From Geothrix campi (GTDB lineage: Bacteria; Acidobacteriota; Holophagae; Holophagales; Holophagaceae): a DNA stretch of 64,000 bases. The translations under genes were made by a program, and so were the position numbers. The stretch's first letter is position 1. The number at the start of each line of letters is the position of its first letter. The notes under the pieces are model-generated. The model saw only the letters and a list, made by a program, of their open reading frames with translations. It was not told where the DNA came from and made no database searches. The stretch is from positions 237,497 to 301,496 of the forward strand of contig NZ_JANHMP010000003.1 in NCBI RefSeq assembly GCF_024609265.1, given 5' to 3'. This document shows, in pieces, positions 33,441 to 42,507 of this stretch.

Positions 33441-34519
33441 GTGGCGCCCTCGTCATCACCGGCCTCGGCCTGGTGCTGCCCTGCGGAGATGGCCTGGAGG
33501 CGGCTCGCGCCAGCCTCGCCTCGGGCACGCCCTGTTTCGCGGAGCTGCCCGAAACGTTGGGGCGCGGCCGCGGCGCCGCCTGCGCATCATTCAACCCCGT
33601 GGGCATCATCCCGCCCATGCAGCTGCGCCGCCTGGACCGGGCCTCCCGGTTCGCCTGGGTCGCGGCCCACCAGGCCTTCCGGGACGCGGACCTCGACCCG
33701 ACCTCCATGGGCGCCCGCATCGCCGTGGCCGTGGGCACCATGAGCGGCGGCAGCGAGGCCAGCGAAGCCTTCATGCGGCCCTACCTCCAACGGGGCCCGG
33801 AAGGGGCCTCCCCGCTGATCTTCCCCAACACCGTGGCCAACGCGGCCAGTGGCCACCTGGCCCTGGCCTTCGGTCTCAAGGGCCCCAGCGCCACTTTTGT
33901 CGACCGGGAGAACGCCACCTTCGCAGCCCTCGACCAGGCGGTCCACTGGCTGCACGCCGGTCTGGCGGACGCCACCCTCGTCCTCGGCGCGGATGGACTC
34001 TTCCCCCTGCTCTCGGACATTTGCGCCGGGACCCGTCTGCTCGCTCGCCACCAGGATCCGGAAGTGGGCTCCGGCCGGGGTTTCCTGCTGGGCGAAGGGG
34101 CCCAGGCCTTCCTGCTGGAGACCTCCGCCCACGCCCAGGCGCGCGGCGTCCGGCCCCGGGCGAGTCTGCACTCCCTGGCCGAACGCTCCGCACCGGACCC
34201 TGGCAAGGAGGGGCGATCCAGGGCCATGGCCCGGGTCGCGGAGCAGGTGCTCGACGGGAACCAACCCACCCGCTGGATCGGTGGCGGCAACGGCCTGGAT
34301 CGCCTTGACGCCCTGGAGGCCCGCCTGGCGGCGTCCCAGCCGGACTGGCCCATCCCCTGCTTCCCCAAAACCCTCTGGGGTGAATTCGGCGGTTCGGGCG
34401 GCCAGCTGCTGGCGGCGGCCCTGCTGGAACCCTCCGACCGGACCCTCGTCACCGCCCCTGCCAGTTCCGGAGCCCAGTTCGCGGCCCTTCTCGACAGCGT
34501 TAGGCTGGAACGGTCATGA
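33437..34519 (+). CDS. Ketosynthase-like partner with Glu at the catalytic Cys
   Basis: A 360-residue protein of the ketosynthase fold. Aligning it by eye with the preceding enzyme places ATFVDRENATFAALDQA over GTIMNACSSSLLALGQA, so Glu158 replaces the nucleophilic Cys; the later His motifs are also lost or degenerate. Chain-length factors of type II polyketide systems and ApeC-like proteins show this kind of change, usually with Gln or another residue. It probably pairs with the upstream enzyme as an inactive or decarboxylating subunit. It overlaps both neighbours by 4 bases. The specific product is unknown. Confidence 0.78.
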   Translation: MSGALVITGLGLVLPCGDGLEAARASLASGTPCFAELPETLGRGRGAACASFNPVGIIPPMQLRRLDRASRFAWVAAHQAFRDADLDPTSMGARIAVAVGTMSGGSEASEAFMRPYLQRGPEGASPLIFPNTVANAASGHLALAFGLKGPSATFVDRENATFAALDQAVHWLHAGLADATLVLGADGLFPLLSDICAGTRLLARHQDPEVGSGRGFLLGEGAQAFLLETSAHAQARGVRPRASLHSLAERSAPDPGKEGRSRAMARVAEQVLDGNQPTRWIGGGNGLDRLDALEARLAASQPDWPIPCFPKTLWGEFGGSGGQLLAAALLEPSDRTLVTAPASSGAQFAALLDSVRLERS

Positions 34520-35034
34520 CCCATCGCGACCAGATCAGCATCGGCAGCCAGTCCATCCTCTGGGTGGCGGGTGTGGGCGTGGGCCTGGTGACCCTGGCGT
34601 TCGTCCTCGGGGTCCAGGTGGGCAAGCAGGGCGCCGCCCTGCGCCGGCCCGCCCAGCGGGGCGTCGAGGAGGAACTGAAGGATCTGCCCGAGCCCCTCCT
34701 GGACCAGCTCAAGATCTTCGAAGGCGAAGGCCCGGACAAGCTCGTGACCACACCGAGGGTGGACGCCACGGCCCCCAAAGCGGAACCGAAGGGGGAGGTC
34801 GCACCCGCCGAAAGCGGCGTCTGGACCCTCCAACTGGTCGCCACCTCCGATGCGGGCGAGGCCAAGCGCGTAGCCGACAAGGCCAAGGCCGCGGGCTTCC
34901 CCACCACCACCCTGAAGGAAAAGGGCCAACTGAAGGTGCGCCTCGCGAAGTCTGCGGATCGCGCGGCCATCGACAAGACCGCCGAGAAGTTGAAGAAGGC
35001 CGGGTTCAAGCCCTTCGCGGTGAAGGTGGACTAG
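34516..35034 (+). CDS. SPOR-domain membrane protein
   Basis: A 172-residue bitopic protein with a short cytoplasmic N-terminus and one transmembrane helix at about 14-35 (ILWVAGVGVGLVTLAFVLGV). An acidic/proline linker and a C-terminal SPOR-like domain at about 100-172 follow (WTLQLVATSDAGEAKRVADK and later LKVRLAKSADR). SPOR domains bind denuded peptidoglycan at septa. It is the last gene of the ACP-dehydratase-ketosynthase run, joined by an ATGA overlap, a surprising partner for those enzymes. Confidence 0.8.
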   Translation: MTHRDQISIGSQSILWVAGVGVGLVTLAFVLGVQVGKQGAALRRPAQRGVEEELKDLPEPLLDQLKIFEGEGPDKLVTTPRVDATAPKAEPKGEVAPAESGVWTLQLVATSDAGEAKRVADKAKAAGFPTTTLKEKGQLKVRLAKSADRAAIDKTAEKLKKAGFKPFAVKVD

Positions 35035-35206
35035 GAGCGGAGAGGCCCGCGCACCGCTGTACCGTCCCTGGCCGGTGGTGTTTCTACCTCTGTCCAAGGC
35101 CCTATCGACTCCCCTTCTCCAGCGCTACCCTTTCCCCACCATCCCCGCCCCCTCTGATCTCTCGGCGCAGCGAGGCTCTGCCTAGCCCTTTCTCCCCAGG
35201 CCATCG

Positions 35207-36412
35207 ATGGACATCCCCTACTACCCGGCCAAATGCCTTGCGTGCGGACACCCTCTTCCGGCCCATGGAGCCGTCTGCGATGCCTGCGGGCATGCGCCCT
35301 TGAAGAGTGAGGAATCCACTCCGGGCGAAGAGCCGCTCCAGACGTTCATCGAGACCCGGGAGGGCCCGCCCACGACCGCTTGGGTCACGGTGACTCTGCT
35401 GGGGCTCAATGTCGCCTTGTTCATCGGCATGGCCGCCACCGGGGCCGGCATCCTGTCACCGGGTATCCAAGACCTTACGGCCTGGGGGGCCAATGTCGGC
35501 CCGCTCACCGCCGGAGGACAGTGGTGGCGGCTGCTCACCTCGATGTTCCTCCACATCGGGATCATCCACCTGGTGTTCAACATGGTCGTGCTGTTCGGCA
35601 TCGGCTGCCTCGTGGAACGGCTGGTGGGCAACGCCGGGTTCGCACTGGTCTATCTGCTGGCGGGACTCTGCGGAAGCCTCGCTTCGATCGCATGGGATCC
35701 CGATGTGGTCTCAGCGGGTGCCTCCGGGGCGATCTTCGGCCTCTATGGCGTCCTCCTTGGGTTCCTGTTGCGGGACCGGCAGTCCATCCCAAAGGAGGTC
35801 CTGAAGCACACCGCGAAGAACGCGCTGATCTTCCTCGGCTACAACCTCGTGTTTGGATTGGCCAAGGCCGGAATCGATGTGGCAGCCCACCTGGGCGGCC
35901 TTCTGGGAGGCTTTATCTGCGGCTATGCCATCGCCCTCCCCCCCACGGCCGAAGGCGCCTCGCGTCGAACCCGGACGAACCTCCTGGTCTTGGCTGGGGG
36001 TGCGGTCGGGTTGATCGTTCTGGTCCTCGCGCTTCCGAAGGACAGGGGGATTGCTAGCCAAGTAGCTCAGGCCGAGAAGATCGAGAAGCTGGCCCTCAGT
36101 CAGTTAGAGGAGGCTGCGACCAAGGTCCGTTCAGGAACCCTGAGCGATATCGGTTTTGCCGACGCCATCGAAGGCGAGGTCATCCCCACGCTTCACCAGT
36201 TTCGATCCCGGCTGGAGGTGCTGGCAAAGAACCCGAAAGTCCGGGCCGGATGGATCGAGTCTGTCGAGCGCTATTCGGACAGGCGGGAGGAACTGTTCCA
36301 TCAGATCGCCCAGGCTCTACGGACGGGAAATGAGGAAAATGCAGACAGAGCCTTGAGTCAGCTTTCCGCCGCATCAAACCAGCTGCAATCCGACCTGAAA
36401 CCTCCCGAATAG
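35207..36412 (+). CDS. Rhomboid-family intramembrane serine protease with zinc ribbon
   Basis: A 401-residue protein. The N-terminus has two CxxC pairs (CLACGHPLPAHGAVCDACG), a zinc-ribbon-like motif. The rhomboid core follows with HIGIIHLVFNMVVLFGIG, SAGASGAIFGLYGV (catalytic Ser) and DVAAHLGGLLGGFICG (catalytic His). An extra 150-residue C-terminal helical region follows the last membrane segment. It would cleave membrane proteins within the bilayer. The 172-base pyrimidine-rich gap upstream holds no recognised gene. Confidence 0.92.
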   Translation: MDIPYYPAKCLACGHPLPAHGAVCDACGHAPLKSEESTPGEEPLQTFIETREGPPTTAWVTVTLLGLNVALFIGMAATGAGILSPGIQDLTAWGANVGPLTAGGQWWRLLTSMFLHIGIIHLVFNMVVLFGIGCLVERLVGNAGFALVYLLAGLCGSLASIAWDPDVVSAGASGAIFGLYGVLLGFLLRDRQSIPKEVLKHTAKNALIFLGYNLVFGLAKAGIDVAAHLGGLLGGFICGYAIALPPTAEGASRRTRTNLLVLAGGAVGLIVLVLALPKDRGIASQVAQAEKIEKLALSQLEEAATKVRSGTLSDIGFADAIEGEVIPTLHQFRSRLEVLAKNPKVRAGWIESVERYSDRREELFHQIAQALRTGNEENADRALSQLSAASNQLQSDLKPPE

Positions 36413-36432
36413 AAGAGCGGCTTCTTGACGAA

Positions 36433-37896
36433 TCACGGCTTCGGGTAGACGCGGATGCCAATCCACTTTTTTAGGATCACCTTGCCCGGGGCGAAGCCGC
36501 GGGGCTTGCTGATATCGGCGATGCGGGCGAGGTGGACCTCCACCTTGCCGCCATCCCGGGCCTTGCTGTGGTAGGCCGCCAGCTCGGCAGCGCGCTCCAG
36601 CACGTGGCGCGGCAGCTCGCTGAGCTTGTCGGGATTGCGGATCACCACGTGGCTGCCGGGCACACTGGCCACGTGCAGCCAGAAGTCCGTGTTGTCGGCC
36701 ACCTTGAAGGTGAGCTGGTCGTTCTCTGCGTCGCCCTTGCCGATGAGCACCTCGAAGCCGTCCACCATGACGCTCCGGAAGGCCACGCCCTTGCCATCCT
36801 TCCGCTTACCTTCTGCCTGCATCCGCTTCGTCCCCTTGTCCTTCGCCGGGCCCTTGCCCTTGGCCGCGCCCTTGCCAATGGTTTGTCTCGCGGGTGGGGG
36901 TTCCAGCGCAAGGCCCCCGCCTTCGGCCTCCAGCCGCTTCACCCAGGCGGCCCGCTCACGGCCGAGTTCGGCTTCCAGCTCGGCCACCCGTGCGAGGCCC
37001 CGCTCCGCCTTCTTGGCCACGGCGAACCAGGCCTGGACGGCGGTTTCCGCCTGGGTTCCTTCAGGAAGCTCGATGCGCGTGCCGTCCAGCAGCACCGCTT
37101 CCCGCGTGACGCCCTTCAATCGGTAGAGTTCCGCCGACAGGCGCTGGGCCTGGAGCTTCAAGGGCAGCACCCCCAGATGCTTCGCCCGGTCCCGGGCCAG
37201 GGCCTGGGCCAGGCGTTCCATGCGGGCGGCCTCGGCCTGTCGTCTGCGTTCCACCGCTGCCCGGGCAGGCTCGAGGACGAGGGCCTCGGCTCGGGCCTCG
37301 GACCAGGCGCGGTGCCGATCCAGCAGACCGCCCTCACCCTCGAGCACCTCGGGGATCTCCCCCGCCAGGGCGCGCTCGAGGTCGGAGCCCCAGCGCTCCC
37401 GCCAGCGGCGGAGGGGGGGCGGGTCTTCCTGCGGCTCCGGGGCCGCCGCCGGAAACGGGGCCCCCAATCCCAGGCGGGGCACCAGCACGTCCAGGCCATC
37501 CACCCGGATGCCGGCCCGGCCGGGAATGGCCTGGAAGGCCAGGCGCAGGGTCTCCAGGCGGCCGGTGATGGCCCGTCGCTGGAACAGAAGGCCCAACCAG
37601 CGTTCCCGGGGATCTCCTTCGACGGCCTTCAGGCGGGCCCCCGAAAGCACGGGGCCCCACAGCTTCCCGCTGTCCCGGGGGGTTTCCGCCTGGAGGCGCA
37701 GCCAGGCCGGGTGGTTGGCGTCCAGCAGCCACAGTTCGGGCCGCGGCTGCAGCAGCAATACCCAGCCCTCGGCGGCCTTCCGCCCGGCCCAGCGCAGGCC
37801 CAGGGCCCGACCCGAGGCCCAGACGGACTCCAGGGGGAGTTCCCCGCGCTCGCGGAGCCAGGCCCGTCCCAGGGCTAGAATCAGGGGAGCATCCAC
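36433..37896 (-). CDS. NFACT/RqcH-like protein (DUF814)
   Basis: A 487-residue homologue of RqcH/FbpA/NEMF. The C-terminal NFACT-R (DUF814) domain is clear: FEVLIGKGDAENDQLTFKVA, TDFWLHVASVPGSHVVIRN and AYHSKARDGGKVEVHLA. A long helical/coiled segment rich in Arg, Ala and Glu occupies about 200-340, and a Lys/Gly-rich linker precedes the R domain. RqcH relatives bind stalled 50S subunits and add Ala tails. The GTG at 37896 is chosen because AAAGGTGAG lies just before it and VDAPLILAL starts the conserved part. It is divergent from a response regulator. Confidence 0.85.
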   Translation of the reverse strand: MDAPLILALGRAWLRERGELPLESVWASGRALGLRWAGRKAAEGWVLLLQPRPELWLLDANHPAWLRLQAETPRDSGKLWGPVLSGARLKAVEGDPRERWLGLLFQRRAITGRLETLRLAFQAIPGRAGIRVDGLDVLVPRLGLGAPFPAAAPEPQEDPPPLRRWRERWGSDLERALAGEIPEVLEGEGGLLDRHRAWSEARAEALVLEPARAAVERRRQAEAARMERLAQALARDRAKHLGVLPLKLQAQRLSAELYRLKGVTREAVLLDGTRIELPEGTQAETAVQAWFAVAKKAERGLARVAELEAELGRERAAWVKRLEAEGGGLALEPPPARQTIGKGAAKGKGPAKDKGTKRMQAEGKRKDGKGVAFRSVMVDGFEVLIGKGDAENDQLTFKVADNTDFWLHVASVPGSHVVIRNPDKLSELPRHVLERAAELAAYHSKARDGGKVEVHLARIADISKPRGFAPGKVILKKWIGIRVYPKP

Positions 37897-38035
37897 GAAC
37901 TCACCTTTCTCTGTTCTTTCCACCCGACGATGGCCATGATGGGGCAGCCTCCCTGCCCCAGCATCCCATGCCCGGCCCGGGGATGGCCCGGACCGCCATT
38001 CACCGCCGGAACTCCTTTCACTGATACTGGACCCC

Positions 38036-39493
38036 ATGACGATTGCCGCCCCCAAGGCCTCCAAGACCCTCCAGGTCCTACTGGTGGACGACAACCCTAT
38101 CCAATTGAGCCTCCTGCACCACCTCTTCCAGCGCCATGGGCACACCACTCTGGAAGCCAAGAACGGCGCCGAAGCCCTCATCGTCCTCGCCACCGAATGC
38201 CCGGATGTGGTGGTCAGCGACTGCGTCATGCCCCTCCTGGACGGCTATCAGCTCTGCCGCCTCCTCAAGGACGATCGGGCCACGCGCAACCTGCCGGTGC
38301 TCCTGCTGACCGCCCAAGGCGTGGGCCTGGCGCGCTTCTGGGCCAAGACCTGCGGGGCGGACCGCTTCCTGGTGAAGGGGCGGGACCTGGACCATGTGGT
38401 GGAGGCAGCCACCTCCCTCGTGGAGCAGACGGACCGAGTGCGCCCGCTTCCCGGCACCCCCAGACTGGCCCAGGAGAATTTCGGAGTGGACGCCATCCAG
38501 CGCCGTCTGGCCCAGGCCCTGGAGCAGCGGGTGGTGGAGACCGCGCTGCGCGATTCCATTTCCCGGCTCTACACCGTCGAACACGACACGCTGCGGCTCA
38601 TCCGGGGCTTCATCGAGATCCTGCAGGAACTCGTGCTGCCCGGCGCCCTCCTGGTGGCCTACATGGGCGAGGAGGGGACTGTCTGCCACGGCGTCCACGG
38701 GACTTCCTCCAGCGATGAGGACCGGAGGGCCCTGGAGACCGCCGCGCTCCAGCTCGCCCCCATCGGTGTTCCGGCAGAGTGCCACTGGCATCCCGTCGAT
38801 GATGGCGATGAGCGCCGCCGCGCCCTGCGGGATCCCATCCTGCGGGTCCTGCCCGCCCTCATGCCTGGCTACCCCGCCGTGGGCGCCCTGGGGTTCTTCG
38901 CCGAGCGTCGTTCGGTCGAGGAGTACGAGCGGCTGTTCGAGATCGCCAACGAGGAACTGGGCCGCCTCCTCACCCTGGAGGACTCCCGCCTGCGCCTGTA
39001 CCACCAGGCCATCCGCGACCCCCTGACGGGCCTGTTCAACCGGCGCCACATCCTCGACATGCTGAAGATCGAGGTGGACCAGTGCGGACGCTTCGGCCAG
39101 AACCTGTCCCTGATGCTCATCGACCTCGATCACTTCAAGGCGGTGAATGACCGCTTCGGCCACGCCACCGGCGATCAGGTGCTCAGCGTCATGGCGCAGC
39201 GCATGTCCTTCGGGCTGCGGAAGGTGGACCAGCTGGGCCGCATCGGCGGCGAGGAATTCCTGGCCTATGGACCCCAGACGGACATGGAGGGCATCCGGGC
39301 GCTGGCAGAGCGGCTCCGCGAGCACGTCACCCTGGAACCCCTGCCGGGCCTCCCCCAGAACGACCGGGTGACCTTGAGCGTCGGCCTCGCCACCTGGGAA
39401 GGCACCAGCGACACGTTGGAACGGATGCTGGCCCGGGCGGACAAGGCCCTCTACCAGGCCAAGGCCGCGGGCCGGGACCGCGTCATCGGCTGA
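38036..39493 (+). CDS. Response regulator with GGDEF diguanylate cyclase domain
   Basis: A 485-residue signalling protein. The N-terminal REC domain (about 12-130) has LLVDDNPIQLSLL and the phospho-acceptor Asp in VVVSDCVMPLLDGY. A middle region of about 170 residues resembles a GAF-like domain. The C-terminal GGDEF domain begins DPLTGLFNRRHILDML, has the active-site variant GGEEF, and carries an RKVD inhibitory site five residues upstream. It should make cyclic di-GMP when phosphorylated and be product-inhibited. The cognate kinase is not adjacent. Confidence 0.93.
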   Translation: MTIAAPKASKTLQVLLVDDNPIQLSLLHHLFQRHGHTTLEAKNGAEALIVLATECPDVVVSDCVMPLLDGYQLCRLLKDDRATRNLPVLLLTAQGVGLARFWAKTCGADRFLVKGRDLDHVVEAATSLVEQTDRVRPLPGTPRLAQENFGVDAIQRRLAQALEQRVVETALRDSISRLYTVEHDTLRLIRGFIEILQELVLPGALLVAYMGEEGTVCHGVHGTSSSDEDRRALETAALQLAPIGVPAECHWHPVDDGDERRRALRDPILRVLPALMPGYPAVGALGFFAERRSVEEYERLFEIANEELGRLLTLEDSRLRLYHQAIRDPLTGLFNRRHILDMLKIEVDQCGRFGQNLSLMLIDLDHFKAVNDRFGHATGDQVLSVMAQRMSFGLRKVDQLGRIGGEEFLAYGPQTDMEGIRALAERLREHVTLEPLPGLPQNDRVTLSVGLATWEGTSDTLERMLARADKALYQAKAAGRDRVIG

Positions 39494-39571
39494 TTCCCGG
39501 GCAGCCCCAGGTCTCTTGACACGGCCTGGACCGCCACCACATGATTCCATACGCTTCCGTATGGAGACCTC

Positions 39572-41305
39572 ATGGCCGACCTGCCACTGAATCAAGATGG
39601 ATCGCAGGACCTTGCCAGCCGGGTGGCGCGCCTGGAGGCACAGGTGGCCTGGCTCCTCCAGCGGCAACAGGCGCCCACGGCTCCGACCACCACCCCGCCC
39701 CCTCCACGGCCGCGGCCCGTCCCCGCCCCACCCCGGAAGCAGCTGTCCCCGGTGGTGTGGATCGCCGGCGCCGGGGCCTCGATCTTCCTCGTGGGCGCCA
39801 TCTTCTTCTTCCGTTGGGCCATCCAGCAGGGCTGGCTGGGCGCCGAACTCCGCTTCCTGCTGGGCCTGCTGGCCGGGGGCGCCATCGCCGCGCTGGCGGC
39901 GAAACTGATCCTCGGGCACAACCGCCCCCTGGGCGTGGCCCTGCTGCTGGCGGGCCTGGGAACCCTGCAGTTCACCTTTCGGGCCGGGGCCATGGCCTAC
40001 CACTTCTACCCAGCCTCGCTTGGCCTTGCGGCCGTGGCCCTGGTGACGCTGGTGGCAGGCGGGCTGGCGGCTCGGGGCCGCAGCGGCGGGGCCCTGACGG
40101 TGGCCCTGGTCTCGGGCCTGGCCGCGCCCCTGGTCTTCAGCCAGGGCGGCCACCACGAAGTGGCGCTGGCGATCTATCTGGCGGTGCTCATGGCCGCCGC
40201 CCTGGCCGTCCCCTATCTCGCGGGCACTGGAGGTGTCTGGCATGGCGCCCGGTGGACGGCGCTGATCGGCACCTGGCTCCTGCTGCTCTCCGCCTGCGCT
40301 GAGGTCACCAAGGCGGACGCCACGATGCTGGCGGGCCTGTTGGTCCTCCATCTGGCCTTGGCCGGGTGTTGGAGTTGGCTGCCCGGCCGGGAGGAGAAGC
40401 CTGGCACTCCCACCGTGCTCTGGCTCGTCGCCTCGATCTTCGCCACATCCTACGGGTGGCTGCTGTGGAAACAGCTCGGCCTCGCCCCCGAAGCGTTCGC
40501 CCTGCCCGTCCTCGCGATCGCCACCCTGAATCTGGCCCTGGTGAAGCCGTTGCGTCGTCGCCTGGAGAGCCGCCAGGCGGACTGGGGCCTCCTCGCCCTG
40601 GCTGCGGGGCACCTGGCCCTGGCCGTTCCGGTGGCCCTGGCCTGGCGCTGGGTCGGCCCGCTCTGGGGCGCCTTCGCCCTGGGCCTGGCCTGGGCTTCGC
40701 TCAAGGCCGAAGCCGGCGATTTCACCCAGGAAGCCACCGCCCTGCGTTGGCTGGCGGCGGGCATGGCCCTGCTCACCACCCTGCGCTGGGCCATCCATGG
40801 CCTGGACGGCCTGTTCTCCTTCGGCGGCGGGCTGACGCCCGTCTTCAACCCTGCCTTCGCGGAAGGGGCCTTGGCCTCTGTCGCCTGGTTCCTGCTCACA
40901 CGAAGGGGCGGCCCGCTCGGCCTGATCTCCTTCCTCGCACTGGAGGTGACGGCCAACGTGACCTTGGCCTTCGAGGCCGCCCGCCTGGTGCAATGGCTGC
41001 AGGCACCCCGCGCCCCGGGTTGGGGCTGGGGGCCCTCACGGGCCGCTTCCATCGCCATGACCCTGGTCTGGGCCCTCTCCGGCGCCTGGCAGTGGATGCG
41101 TGGCCTGGGCCAGCGTGACACCGCTCGCCGGGCGCTGCTGGCGGCCGGCTATGCCTGGATGGGGATCGCCAGTTTCAAGCTCATCGTGTCCGATCTGGAC
41201 CGCGCCGACACGCCGCTGCGGGCCCTGGCCTTCCTGGGTGTGGGCGCCATCGGCATGGCCGCCGCCATCCTCGCCCACCGGCACCACCCCGAGGGGAATG
41301 CATGA
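39572..41305 (+). CDS. DUF2339 polytopic membrane protein
   Basis: A 577-residue integral membrane protein. The N-terminal part has a short coiled-coil (DLASRVARLEAQVAWLLQRQ) and a proline-rich linker. About fifteen or more hydrophobic helices follow, starting WIAGAGASIFLVGAIFFFRW. This layout is typical of DUF2339 proteins, whose function is unknown. It overlaps the next gene, a DUF3999-like protein, by 4 bases; the two families are commonly paired. Confidence 0.82.
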   Translation: MADLPLNQDGSQDLASRVARLEAQVAWLLQRQQAPTAPTTTPPPPRPRPVPAPPRKQLSPVVWIAGAGASIFLVGAIFFFRWAIQQGWLGAELRFLLGLLAGGAIAALAAKLILGHNRPLGVALLLAGLGTLQFTFRAGAMAYHFYPASLGLAAVALVTLVAGGLAARGRSGGALTVALVSGLAAPLVFSQGGHHEVALAIYLAVLMAAALAVPYLAGTGGVWHGARWTALIGTWLLLLSACAEVTKADATMLAGLLVLHLALAGCWSWLPGREEKPGTPTVLWLVASIFATSYGWLLWKQLGLAPEAFALPVLAIATLNLALVKPLRRRLESRQADWGLLALAAGHLALAVPVALAWRWVGPLWGAFALGLAWASLKAEAGDFTQEATALRWLAAGMALLTTLRWAIHGLDGLFSFGGGLTPVFNPAFAEGALASVAWFLLTRRGGPLGLISFLALEVTANVTLAFEAARLVQWLQAPRAPGWGWGPSRAASIAMTLVWALSGAWQWMRGLGQRDTARRALLAAGYAWMGIASFKLIVSDLDRADTPLRALAFLGVGAIGMAAAILAHRHHPEGNA

Positions 41306-42507
41306 AACCGGCTCTCCTGCTCACGTCCATCCTCTGTCTCGCCTGCGCCCGCGAGGACACCGCCGCTCTGCATCGCCGACCCATCCCGCCGGCTGCCACC
41401 AGCGGGTGGGCGCGCCTGCCCCTGGATGCCGACGCCCAGCGCCAGCTCAAAGGCGCCTGGATCGGCGATGCCGCCGGTCGGAGCATTCCCTTCCTGGAAG
41501 CCCGCGAAGGCCTCTGGGAATCCCGCACCCTGCCCCTGGAGCATCTGCTGACGGGACGGGATGCCGAAGGCCGACCGACCGTGGAGTTCTCCCTGAAGCT
41601 CCCCGAGGGCTGGCAGGTGGGCGAGCGGGAAACGTTGAAGCTCGACTTCGATCTCGAGGGCCGCGCCCCCTGGGTGGCCCAGGTGAAGGCCGAACGCCAG
41701 CGCGATGGCGGGGACTTCATCGCCTACGATCCCACCTCGCCAGCGCACCTCTACGACCTGGCGTCTTCCGGCACCCGCCGCACGCTCGTCCTGCCCTGGG
41801 ATGGCCATCGTTACCGGCTGACCCTGGCGGCCTCCCAAGGCGAGGCCCCGCGGATCCGTGGCCTTTCGGTCCGCGCGGAAACACGTCCCGAGGCCCTGGA
41901 GACGGAACTGGCCCTCGACGGGACCCTCACCCCCGAACCAGGCCAGCCCCGCACGTGGCGGCTGACGCTGCCGGACACGGAGCGGGTGGTGGGCCTGGAT
42001 CTGGTCCTGGCACCGCCCGCGGCGCCCCTCGCGCCGGAGATCCGTCTGGGAGAAGGCCCGGCGGCGGAGCGGCCCTGGGCCTGCAGCGACCTGGTGTGGA
42101 ATCTCCCGGCCCTCCGCACCCGCTCCACCCGCATCGCCCTGATGCCCGCGTTGGTGAAGACGATCACCGTCAGCCTGCCCGAGGGCGCCACACCGCAAAG
42201 CCTGCGCGTCCTGGTCCGGCGGCAGACGCTGATCCTTCCTGAGGAGGCGGGGCAGGCTTACGCGCTGCACCTGGGCGGCGAGGCGAAGCCTGCCCCCGGC
42301 AACCTGGGCGCCCTGCCCTCCCTCCGCGCCCTGGCCTCGACCGCGCCCTTGGTCCTCGGCCCCAGGGAACCCGATCCCCAGGGCCTCCCGCGCCGCATCG
42401 GCGCCGATGAGCGGGCGCGGCCCTGGATGCCCTGGGTGGCGGGTATCGCCGTGCTGATGCTGGCTGCCGTGGCCTGGCGACTCCTGAAGGGACCCTCTGC
42501 CGGATGA
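41302..42507 (+). CDS. DUF3999-like membrane-anchored protein
   Basis: A 401-residue protein with an N-terminal signal that resembles a lipoprotein signal (LLTSILCLACARED). A long beta-rich periplasmic region follows, and then one C-terminal membrane helix (WVAGIAVLMLAAVAWRLL). It is the standard downstream partner of DUF2339 proteins. Function is unknown. It overlaps both neighbouring genes by 4 bases, so the three form a translationally coupled unit. Confidence 0.72.
   Translation: MKPALLLTSILCLACAREDTAALHRRPIPPAATSGWARLPLDADAQRQLKGAWIGDAAGRSIPFLEAREGLWESRTLPLEHLLTGRDAEGRPTVEFSLKLPEGWQVGERETLKLDFDLEGRAPWVAQVKAERQRDGGDFIAYDPTSPAHLYDLASSGTRRTLVLPWDGHRYRLTLAASQGEAPRIRGLSVRAETRPEALETELALDGTLTPEPGQPRTWRLTLPDTERVVGLDLVLAPPAAPLAPEIRLGEGPAAERPWACSDLVWNLPALRTRSTRIALMPALVKTITVSLPEGATPQSLRVLVRRQTLILPEEAGQAYALHLGGEAKPAPGNLGALPSLRALASTAPLVLGPREPDPQGLPRRIGADERARPWMPWVAGIAVLMLAAVAWRLLKGPSAG

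Noticed and set aside
38078-40993. A 971-codon minus-strand open frame
   Set aside because: It is antisense to the REC-GGDEF and DUF2339 genes and has shadow-type composition with no recognisable motif.
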